DNA from: Fen-549 sp050011315
Lineage (GTDB): Bacteria; Actinomycetota; Thermoleophilia; Gaiellales; Gaiellaceae
Assembly (NCBI GenBank): GCA_050011315.1
Contig: JBEKJI010000041.1
Coordinates: 1 to 12,652 of the forward strand
Reading direction: 5' to 3'
DNA length: 12,652 nucleotides
Shown here: piece after piece, positions 7,718 to 12,652 of the stretch
Layout: each line of letters opens with the position of its first letter
How positions within the stretch are numbered: the first letter of the stretch is position 1
Position numbers and translations under genes: made by a program
The notes under the pieces: generated by a model
The model's input: only the letters and a program-made list of their open reading frames with translations
Told to the model about the DNA's origin: nothing
The model's database searches: none

Positions 7718-7877
7718 ATGTCACGCCCACTCTACGTCGTCGCGCGATGGGTGACAACGGACACGGACCTGCTGAGAGTTCCCCAGCTCCTCTACGACTC
7801 GATGCGGTGGCCGTGCGTCCGCGCTGCGATCGTCGTTTGAAACGAGCGCTACGGCGAGCGCTGGTATGGCCGCGAGA
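7718..7877 (+). pseudogene. Possible decayed small gene, unknown product
   Basis: An open frame starts at ATG 7718, with GGGGAGG (7702-7708) 9 nt upstream. It reads MSRPLYVVARWVTTDTD and so on for 40 codons to TGA (7838-7840). About 31 of the 39 codons after the start end in G or C, unlike the overlapping frame that starts at 7714. Beyond the TGA the same frame continues with similar codon use (NERYGERWYGRETA) until the fabI relic begins at 7881. That pattern suggests the start of a gene broken by a stop and cut off by a rearrangement. It could instead be a real 40-residue protein, or chance. Its start is only 27 bp from the divergent LAL start, leaving no room for two normal promoters. I do not recognise the product. 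Confidence 0.25.
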
Positions 7878-7880
7878 CCG

Positions 7881-7973
7881 CCACATTCCCACGGCGTGGT
7901 AACCCGAGTCCACGTTGAGGATGGTGCCGCTGGCCGTGCGCGGCGTCGTCGAAGAGCAGGTAAGCGCTGGCTG
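7881..7973 (-). pseudogene. fabI 3'-end relic
   Basis: Aligns with the last 31 codons of the intact fabI (11967-12058). Read on the minus strand it gives AYLLFDDA, a one-base insertion, then SGTILNVDSGYHAVGM, against AYLLSDDA and SGTILYVDSGYHAMGM in the intact gene. The original TGA stop is now TGG. Most remaining differences are synonymous or conservative. Similarity stops abruptly at about 7973, where the ileS relic begins on the same strand. This is a truncated, frameshifted remnant and cannot make enoyl-ACP reductase. Confidence 0.88.
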
Positions 7974-7974
7974 A

Positions 7975-8008
7975 ACCTGGCCGGCAGCGGTGTGAAAATG
8001 CTATCCAT
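7975..8008 (-). pseudogene. ileS 5'-end relic
   Basis: From an ATG at 8006-8008 the minus strand reads MDSIFTPLPARF, against MESNFTPLSAKP at the start of intact IleS (3482 downwards). DNA similarity continues upstream of the start codon (to about 8030, matching 3483-3504), including the TAGAA motif and GCGAGCGA tract. After about 11 codons the frame enters the fabI relic, so all but the first codons of this ileS copy have been deleted. It sits divergent to intact trx, exactly as intact ileS sits beside the trx relic. Confidence 0.85.
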
Positions 8009-8107
8009 GCGAGCGAGCGATGTTCTAAGCCGGGATGTCTCCCCCGCGCTCTGGCGTTGTAGAGATAAGAAAAGAACTAGAACACGAGACTGGAAAGGGT
8101 GAGCGCA

Positions 8108-8425
8108 GTGGCAGATGCCGTTACGGAGGCGACTTTCGAGCAGGAAGTCTTGAAGAGCGACAAGCCGGTGATCGTCGACTTCTGGGCCGAGTGGTGTGGG
8201 CCCTGCCACGCGGTGGCGCCGGTTCTGGACAAGATCGTCGAGGAGCACGGTGGCGAGCTCAAACTGGTGAAGGTGAACATCGACGAGGAGATGGAGCTGG
8301 CGCGTCGCTTCAGCATCTCCTCGATTCCGACGATCATGCTCTTCCGTGGCGGTCAGCCCGACAAGACCGCTGTCGGCGCACACCCGAAAGGCTCGCTCGA
8401 ACGGCTTCTCGGCCTGAGTGAATAG
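8108..8425 (+). CDS. trxA: Thioredoxin
   Basis: Cytosolic thiol-disulphide oxidoreductase of 105 residues, normal length for a single-domain thioredoxin. The redox site WCGPC is at 29-33 within VIVDFWAEWCGPC, and the cis-proline is in SSIPT (Pro74). The residue after the second active-site Cys is His, where Lys or Arg is more usual. I chose GTG 8108 because GGAAAGG (8092-8098) is then 9 nt upstream; the GTG at 8099 would place that site against the start codon. The gene runs divergently from an ileS relic and ends 30 nt before a 15-bp hairpin. A second, decayed copy of its 3' half lies beside intact ileS (3537-3703), so this appears to be the surviving copy after duplication. Substrates are not indicated by the neighbours. 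Confidence 0.95.
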   Translation: MADAVTEATFEQEVLKSDKPVIVDFWAEWCGPCHAVAPVLDKIVEEHGGELKLVKVNIDEEMELARRFSISSIPTIMLFRGGQPDKTAVGAHPKGSLERLLGLSE

Positions 8426-8454
8426 TTGAGCTTTCCGTGACGGCACAGTGGGAT

Positions 8455-8489
8455 GGAGCGGGGCGCGCTACAAGAGCGCGCCCCGCTCC
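8455..8489. terminator. Bidirectional hairpin terminator
   Basis: Perfect 15-bp inverted repeat GGAGCGGGGCGCGCT / AGCGCGCCCCGCTCC with a 5-nt loop. It lies 29 nt after the trx stop (plus strand) and 13 nt after the stop of the eight-codon ORF (minus strand), so it can end both converging transcripts. There is no T-run on either side, as is common in GC-rich actinobacteria. Confidence 0.8.
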
Positions 8490-8502
8490 GTCGATGTCAC
8501 GG

Positions 8503-8529
8503 CTACCACCAAGGCCACTTGTTCCGCAT
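8503..8529 (-). CDS. Eight-codon peptide ORF, MRNKWPWW
   Basis: An ATG at 8529 opens a frame of eight codons, MRNKWPWW, closed by TAG (8503-8505). Three of the eight residues are Trp, and two basic residues give it positive charge. It is preceded by an almost ideal ribosome site (8535-8542) and followed 13 nt later by a strong hairpin, so it looks like a self-contained transcription unit. It runs divergently from the XRE-HTH/TPR regulator at 8783. RRNPP receptors bind linear peptides of about 5-10 residues in their TPR domain, so this could be a ready-length signal or cofactor peptide; that is inference. A Trp-codon attenuation leader is less likely because no gene follows on this strand before the hairpin and the convergent trx. 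There is no signal sequence, so export would need a dedicated transporter. Function is unproven. Confidence 0.55.
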   Translation of the reverse strand: MRNKWPWW

Positions 8530-8534
8530 AGGTC

Positions 8535-8542
8535 TCACCTCC
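8535..8542 (-). promoter_or_regulatory. Very strong Shine-Dalgarno for the peptide ORF
   Basis: GGAGGTGA on the minus strand pairs with 8 consecutive bases of the standard 16S rRNA 3' end (TCACCTCC). The GGAGG core lies 8 nt before the ATG at 8529. No other start I examined in the window, including thioredoxin, has so strong a site, which argues that the short ORF is translated. Confidence 0.75.
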
Positions 8543-8691
8543 CTTCGGATCGACTCAGTTCCAAAGGGGGACGCGGCCGATCGGCGAGTGGTGTCCGTGC
8601 TCGCGGAGGCGCGTAGTGCCGCGGAGTGCCGAATGAGTCGTTGTCGGAGCGAATCGGTCGTCGCCGTCTCGAGTCGACGGCTTCTATCTGG

Positions 8692-8720
8692 ACGATACGA
8701 GTCGCCTTACCTCTTGGCAA
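8692..8720 (-). promoter_or_regulatory. Candidate promoter for the peptide ORF
   Basis: On the minus strand, TTGCCA (8720-8715) and TATCGT (8697-8692) are separated by 17 nt, a fair match to a housekeeping sigma promoter. It would give a 5' leader of roughly 155 nt before the eight-codon ORF. The -35 box overlaps the 9-bp palindrome CTTGGCAAG (8713-8721). A second inverted repeat, GCCGTC-N7-GACGGC (8663-8681), lies just downstream. Either could be an operator for the adjacent XRE regulator. I found no good plus-strand promoter for that regulator. Confidence 0.35.
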
Positions 8721-8782
8721 GGTGACCTCGCGCGCCCCTTCCCGGTTGACCGTGCCAATTGGAGAAGGCAAGATTCGAAAAC

Positions 8783-10126
8783 GTGGATGACTCGTTGACC
8801 CCCAAGGAGACGATCGGCGAGCGGCTACTGCGCCTGCGCCGGGGAAAGGGGCTGTCGCAGCTCAAGCTCGCGGGGCCCGGTGTTTCGACCGCGCATATCT
8901 CCCGGATCGAGTCGGGCAAGCGTCAGCCCTCGGTGAAGGCGATTCGCCTGCTCGCTCGCGGGCTCGGGGTGTCGCCGGAATACCTCGAGACCGGGAGCGA
9001 TATCCGCGCCTCCGACTCGCTCGAGCTGCGGCTGATCGAGGCCGAGGTTCAGGTCCGGCTCGGAGACGATCTCGACACGGCCTTTCGAACGCTTCTCGAC
9101 GTCCACGCCGAAGCAAGCCGAACGGGCGAACTCGTCCTCGGCGCCCGTGCACTCGTCGGTCTCGGACTCGTCGCCGCGACCCGCAGCAACCACGTCGAGG
9201 CGGCCCGGTTCCTCGAGCAGGCGATCGAGACCGGCAATCTCGATCCGGCCACGCACCCCGACGTCTACGTCACGCTAGGGCGCATGTACTGGCTGCTCGA
9301 CCGCTACGAGCAAGCCGCCGAGTTCCTCGAGGACGCACTGGAGCAACTCGAGAACAGGCCGTTGGAGGAGATCGCCACCGCTCGCGCCACGCTCATGACC
9401 TACCTCAGCTACGCCCTTTCCTCACTGGGCGAGTTCGAACGGGCGAGAGAGCTGCTGCTGCACGTGCACGAGGAACAGGAACAGAGCGCGGATCCCTACA
9501 GCCAGGCGCGGCTGCACTGGTCGCTGGCGCGGCTTGCCAAGATGGAGGGCAAGCTCCCGGCGGCGCTCAAGCATCTACGCCGTTCGATCGCGCTACTGGA
9601 GTCGAGCGAGGACAACGTCCATCGCGCCAGAGCGCAGCAGATGTGTGCGCAGGTCTTCAATTTCGACGACCAGCCCGAGTGCGCGCTCGAGCACCTCGCG
9701 CTCGCCGAGGCGCTGTTCGGCGCCGGCATCGACGCGATCGACCTCGGCCTGGTCCGAGCCGAGCAGGCGAAGGCTCTTGCTACGCTCGATCGCGGCGACG
9801 AGGCGCTACGTGCCGCCCACGAATCGGTCAGTCTGCTCGAAGCCGATCCCGACTTTCTCGCCAGCGCCTGGCATGCTCTCGCGCGCGCCCAGGCCGCCTG
9901 CGGCGAGACTGCCGAGGCGCGAGCCAACTACGAGCGGGCAGTGGAGAGAATCGCGGCCAGCCCCGGCGAATGGCGGGAGGCCGTGCAGGCCTGCCACGGC
10001 TGGGCGGCGGTGCTGACCGAGAGCGGCGACGGAGAGGGCGCAGCCAGGGTTCTTGCCCGCGCACTCGAGATCGAGTGGCAGGGAACCGCCCGTCGCGAGC
10101 GAGCCGAACGCGACGATCGGCTCTGA
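8783..10126 (+). CDS. XRE-family HTH regulator with TPR domain
   Basis: Protein of 447 residues from GTG 8783. An XRE/Cro-type HTH occupies about residues 10-68: TIGERLLRLRRGKGLSQLKL, then VSTAHISRIESGKRQPS and ARGLGVSPEYLE. The remaining 370 or so residues are a continuous array of TPR-like helical pairs, for example LGRMYWLLDRYEQAAEFLED, LGEFERARELL, MEGKLPAALKHLRRSIALL and CGETAEARANYERAV. This is the layout of RRNPP regulators (Rgg, PlcR, PrgX, NprR), cytosolic DNA-binding proteins controlled by small peptides, although other XRE-TPR proteins respond to protein partners. I preferred GTG 8783 because GGAGAAGG (8761-8768) lies 14 nt upstream; the TTG at 8759 has no ribosome site and would add 8 residues. 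The divergent neighbour is the eight-codon peptide ORF. The gene ends 7 bp from the convergent NUDIX gene. Confidence 0.9.
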   Translation: MDDSLTPKETIGERLLRLRRGKGLSQLKLAGPGVSTAHISRIESGKRQPSVKAIRLLARGLGVSPEYLETGSDIRASDSLELRLIEAEVQVRLGDDLDTAFRTLLDVHAEASRTGELVLGARALVGLGLVAATRSNHVEAARFLEQAIETGNLDPATHPDVYVTLGRMYWLLDRYEQAAEFLEDALEQLENRPLEEIATARATLMTYLSYALSSLGEFERARELLLHVHEEQEQSADPYSQARLHWSLARLAKMEGKLPAALKHLRRSIALLESSEDNVHRARAQQMCAQVFNFDDQPECALEHLALAEALFGAGIDAIDLGLVRAEQAKALATLDRGDEALRAAHESVSLLEADPDFLASAWHALARAQAACGETAEARANYERAVERIAASPGEWREAVQACHGWAAVLTESGDGEGAARVLARALEIEWQGTARRERAERDDRL

Positions 10127-10133
10127 ACCCGAG

Positions 10134-10649
10134 CTAGCCGGGGCCCGCGCGCCAGAGCGCGAGGATCTCGACGACGCTGGGAAAGGCGATCTCCTCGGGC
10201 TCGGGGAGCTCGTCGGCGGCGAACCAGCGGATCTCGGCGATGTCGTCGGCCGGCGCCGGCGCTCCCCCCAGAACACGAGCCGACCAGTTCAGGCTGAGTA
10301 TCGACCGAGCGTCGGGGCCGTCGCCGTAGAGATCGGTGACCGCGCCGATAAACTCGTCCGGCTCGACCTCGAGACCTGTCTCCTCTAGTAGCTCGCGCCG
10401 GAGACCGTCAAGCGGCCGCTCTCCCTCCTCGAGGAAGCCGCCGGGCGTATCCCATTTGCCCTTCCGCGGCTCCACGGCCCGGCGCACGAGCATGAGGCGG
10501 CCCTGTTCGTCCTCGCACAGCGCGCCTACGGTCGGCGCGGAGTTGGCGTAAAACTCGGAGCCGCAGGCCGGACAGTCGGCCCGCGTCCGCCCGACTACGA
10601 TCTCCGCGCCACAGCGTGGGCAGAAGTACCAGCCATGAAACTCGGTCAT
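10134..10649 (-). CDS. NUDIX hydrolase with N-terminal zinc ribbon
   Basis: Protein of 171 residues. The N-terminus is a zinc ribbon (CPRCG at about 10-14 and CPACG at about 26-30), followed by a NUDIX fold with a perfect box, G-x5-E-x7-REL-x-EE-x-GL, beginning at GFLEEGE and ending REL..EETGL. NUDIX enzymes cleave nucleoside diphosphates linked to another group, using Mg bound by the box glutamates. The ribbon recalls NudC-type NADH pyrophosphatases, but their SQPWPFPxS motif is absent, so the substrate is undetermined. I chose ATG 10649: it places the ribbon near the N-terminus, and TATCCT lies 6 nt upstream as a -10 box, which would give a leaderless mRNA. A start at 10682 (11 residues longer) is possible, with GGGAG 12 nt upstream. 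It converges on the XRE gene with a 7-bp gap. Confidence 0.9.
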   Translation of the reverse strand: MTEFHGWYFCPRCGAEIVVGRTRADCPACGSEFYANSAPTVGALCEDEQGRLMLVRRAVEPRKGKWDTPGGFLEEGERPLDGLRRELLEETGLEVEPDEFIGAVTDLYGDGPDARSILSLNWSARVLGGAPAPADDIAEIRWFAADELPEPEEIAFPSVVEILALWRAGPG

Positions 10650-11048
10650 ACAACGAGGATAAAGCCCGGGCGCGCGGGGCATAACGTTTCGCCGCTCCCG
10701 GCTACAAGCGCTAAGCGGAATGAAGACCCATCGATCTGGTAGATGGCGGCGCTACGTTCCGCAGCCCGCCACCAAACCACCCACTCGCGGGGTCGTGAAA
10801 CGATAGCTAGAAAATGCGCACGAGATGTGCCGGCTTCGTGCCGGTTCTGTACAGGCCGCTGAGCATCAGACGTGACTCGCTCTTCTCAGAGCTCCGCGGA
10901 CGGGACCCACCTCACCTCCCCCCACCTTCCCACGGGGCGTAGCACAGTATCGAGAAAAGGCGACCGGGAATGCGTCAGTTCCGTGCCGAAACACGATCGC
11001 GCCGCCGAGCACGGCCGGACGCCGAGACGTGTCGTTTCGTGCGAACTC
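10650..11048. other. Intergenic region between NUDIX and VUT genes
   Basis: About 400 bp without a supportable gene. It contains a small hairpin CCGGC-TTCGT-GCCGG (10830-10844), which could end the minus-strand VUT transcript about 200 nt after its stop, and a pyrimidine-rich low-complexity tract at about 10905-10935. The candidate -10 box of the NUDIX gene lies at its left edge (TATCCT, minus strand). I see no tRNA or conserved RNA. Confidence 0.6.
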
Positions 11049-11582
11049 TCAAGAACCGGCCAGCACGACGGGCGCGATCTTCCGGCGCATCATCGTCAGC
11101 ACGGTGCCGATAACGATCATCTCGCTCTTGCCCCAGAACTGGCCCCAGAAGAACGCTGTCGAGCCGAACGCGATCGTCAGAAAGAGGTAGGAGTCGACCG
11201 CGTTTCCGATCGTCCCCGACAGGGCTACGCCCACGCTCAGATTACGATTCCGGATCGGCGTGAAGACAACCGCCTCGACGGTTTCCGAGACTGTGAAAGC
11301 AACCACGCTGGCGATCGCGATCTTCTCCAGCGCAGTCCAGCCGGCGAGATCGCCGACGGCCCACGAGATCAACCCGGCCGTATAGACGAGCGGCATCGTC
11401 CAGACAAGGCCGCGGATCTGCTGTATCCAGTCGCGAAGCACCAGCACCGCGCCGATGCAGAACACCCCCGCCGGGGCAGCATACGGGGTGAGCGGGATGT
11501 CGACGACGTAGGCGCTCGCCAGCCAGTTGGCGAGGATCACGAGGCCGACGTAGCAGGCGGCAAGCGGAAGAAAGAGCTTCAT
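11049..11582 (-). CDS. VUT-family membrane protein
   Basis: Integral membrane protein of 177 residues with about six hydrophobic segments: FLPLAACYVGLVILANWLAS; the stretch ending AVLVLRDWIQ; MPLVYTAGLISWAVGDL; the stretch leading to VAFTVSETVEAVVFTPIRNR; LSGTIGNAVDSYLFLTIAFG; and WGKSEMIVIGTVL. The VLRDWIQ, AFTVSETVEA and GTIGNAVDS motifs fit the VUT (vitamin/queuosine-precursor uptake, YhhQ-like) family, which takes up preQ0/preQ1 or related compounds. Which substrate is used here is not shown. I chose ATG 11582 because the upstream 36 in-frame residues are polar, GC-rich and unlike a membrane protein N-terminus. No clear Shine-Dalgarno precedes it. It lies downstream of fabI on the same strand, but 384 bp separate them, so a shared transcript is unlikely. 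Confidence 0.82.
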   Translation of the reverse strand: MKLFLPLAACYVGLVILANWLASAYVVDIPLTPYAAPAGVFCIGAVLVLRDWIQQIRGLVWTMPLVYTAGLISWAVGDLAGWTALEKIAIASVVAFTVSETVEAVVFTPIRNRNLSVGVALSGTIGNAVDSYLFLTIAFGSTAFFWGQFWGKSEMIVIGTVLTMMRRKIAPVVLAGS

Positions 11583-11966
11583 CGGTGCTGTTGGTTCGCG
11601 GTTCGCGGCACTGCTACCAGACCTCTCTCGGCGATCGCCGCTTTCGCCCGGGCAGCCTAGCGGAGACACGCGCCTCGACCGAGCCGGCACGGAGTCAGAT
11701 CTTGCAATTCGCCAGATGAACTAATGCAAGATCTGACCCCTGGTGCAGAGAGCGGCGCGCGAGCGCGGCGCCGCATCTCGCTCACGCGCCCTGGGACGCG
11801 AGAAGGCGCCGGGCCCCGGAGCGTGACTTTACGTTGCACGCCCGACTTCCCCTCGGCCCAGCAGCCGTTCTCGCCGCCTTCCTGTTATGACGCGACGCGA
11901 ACGCGAAGGTTGGCTGGCGGCTGGAATGTGCTCGGTGAAAGACTTCGTCCCGGCTCGACGGCCCGG
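11583..11966. other. Intergenic region between VUT gene and fabI
   Basis: 384 bp without a supportable gene. Its main content is the palindromic element at 11691-11740 (listed separately). The part from 11741 to 11966 is GC-rich, with open frames that show no domain or start signal. I see no clear terminator just after the fabI stop (11967). Confidence 0.6.
11691..11740. repeat. REP/MITE-like palindromic element
   Basis: A perfect 13-bp inverted repeat, GTCAGATCTTGCA (11694-11706) and TGCAAGATCTGAC (11725-11737), around an 18-nt spacer. It extends to about 16 bp with one mismatch (GGAG against CCCC). On the minus strand one end reads GGGGTCAGATCTTGCATTAG, a pattern I associate from memory with REP-type or small non-autonomous elements mobilised by IS200-like tyrosine transposases. 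No transposase is present here, so this would be a stand-alone element. Confidence 0.6.
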
Positions 11967-12652
11967 TCACATACCCATTGCGTGGTAACCCGAGTCCACG
12001 TATAGGATCGTGCCACTGACGTTGCGAGCGTCGTCCGAGAGCAGGTAGGCGCTGGCTGCCGCGACATCTTCGGCGTCGATCTGGCGCCGGAGCGGGGCAC
12101 GCTCGGCGACGATCGCTTCCATGGTCGGAAATCCCGCGATCGAGCGGGCGGCCAGCGTGCGAACCGGCCCGGCGGAGACCGCGTTGACGCGGATGCCCTC
12201 GCTGCCGAGATCCCAGGCCAAGTAGCGCATCGAAGCCTCGAGCGTCGCCTTGGCAACGCCCATCACGTTGTAGTGCGGCACCGCCCGCTCGCCGCCCAGA
12301 TAGGTCATGGTCACAATCGAGCCGCCCGTCTCGGCCAGGTGAGGCTCGGCGGCGCGGGCGATCGCCACCAGCGAGTAGGCGCTGACGTCGAGCGCCATCC
12401 AGAAGCGCTCGCTCGGGGTGTCGATGAAGCGGCCTTCCAGATCCTCGGCGGCGGCGAAGGCGACCGAATGCACGACGAAATCGAGCCCGCCGAGCGCCGA
12501 GACGGCCTCGGCCACGGCGCGGGTGCAGTCTTCCTCCTGGCGCACGTCGCAGGGCGTGACGAGCGGACTGGAGATCGACTCGGCCAGCTCGCGTACGTTC
12601 GCCTCGATGCGCTCGCCCTGGAAGGTGAATGCCATCGCGGCGCCCTCGTCGG
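11967..12652 (-). CDS. fabI: Enoyl-ACP reductase FabI (5' end off window)
   Basis: NADH-dependent enoyl-[acyl-carrier-protein] reductase of the divergent SDR type, catalysing the last reduction of each fatty acid elongation cycle. The visible part (about 227 residues) begins in the DEGAAMAFTFQGERIE region, so about 30-35 N-terminal residues with the first glycine-rich loop lie beyond the right edge. It shows CDV after the second strand, then TYLGGERAVPHYNVMGVAK. Its two tyrosines and lysine correspond to E. coli Tyr146, Tyr156 and Lys163, within the FabI signature Tyr-x6-Lys. VNAVSAGPVRTLAA and the C-terminal VDSGYHAMGM also match the family. The ATG at 12635 is internal, not the true start. 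A decayed copy of its last 31 codons lies at 7881-7973. Confidence 0.95.
   Translation of the reverse strand, partial: DEGAAMAFTFQGERIEANVRELAESISSPLVTPCDVRQEEDCTRAVAEAVSALGGLDFVVHSVAFAAAEDLEGRFIDTPSERFWMALDVSAYSLVAIARAAEPHLAETGGSIVTMTYLGGERAVPHYNVMGVAKATLEASMRYLAWDLGSEGIRVNAVSAGPVRTLAARSIAGFPTMEAIVAERAPLRRQIDAEDVAAASAYLLSDDARNVSGTILYVDSGYHAMGM

Noticed and set aside
8503..8529. Reading the Trp-rich ORF as a trp-type attenuation leader
   Set aside because: Three Trp codons of eight are suggestive, but on that strand only a hairpin and then the convergent trx gene follow, so there is no biosynthetic gene to attenuate.
10866..10910. 14-codon minus-strand ORF behind GGGGGGAGGTGAG
   Set aside because: The apparent ribosome site comes from a low-complexity pyrimidine tract and is only 4 nt from the GTG. 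Codons and context give no support.
11724..12005. 93-codon plus-strand frame between the VUT gene and fabI
   Set aside because: It begins inside the palindromic element, runs antisense into the end of fabI and has no domain or ribosome site.
1..12652. CRISPR array, transposase, phage or other defence genes
   Set aside because: I saw no regularly spaced repeats, no transposase or integrase motifs and no known defence domains. The rearrangement is inferred from gene relics alone.

Overview
The window is GC-rich chromosomal DNA from an actinobacterium, most likely of the class Thermoleophilia (Solirubrobacterales/Gaiellales type). This rests on base composition, strongly GC-ending codons, GTG starts, an eukaryote-like IleS with unusual signature motifs, a large LAL-type LuxR regulator, a DUF4242 protein, and a short collagen-like surface protein of a kind I associate with that class. 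It is a judgement from sequence style, not a database match.

Layout, left to right: an intergenic stretch with palindromes (1-374); ileS (minus); a degraded thioredoxin fragment (plus, 3537-3703); a collagen-like secreted or anchored protein, a DUF4242 protein and a 930-residue LAL regulator (all minus, 3873-7690); a relic zone (7718-8030) holding a possible decayed small gene, the last codons of a second fabI and the first codons of a second ileS; an intact thioredoxin (plus, 8108-8425); a strong hairpin; an eight-codon ORF encoding MRNKWPWW (minus, 8503-8529); an XRE-HTH/TPR regulator (plus, 8783-10126); a zinc-ribbon NUDIX hydrolase and a VUT-family membrane protein (both minus); and fabI (minus), whose 5' end lies beyond the right edge.

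Two stories stand out. First, the eight-codon ORF has the best Shine-Dalgarno sequence I saw in the window. It is followed 13 nt later by a 15-bp hairpin and lies divergent to a regulator with the HTH-plus-TPR layout of RRNPP peptide receptors (Rgg, PlcR, PrgX, NprR). No gene follows it on its own strand before that hairpin, so it does not look like an attenuation leader. A minimal peptide-receptor signalling pair is the most interesting reading, but it is an inference.

Second, the window carries the scars of an old segmental duplication. The ileS/trx divergent junction occurs twice, with ileS kept on the left (trx decayed) and trx kept on the right (ileS decayed). The decayed right ileS is fused to a decayed fabI 3' end, while intact fabI lies 4 kb further right. 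This fits tandem fabI-ileS-trx units in which different copies kept different genes.
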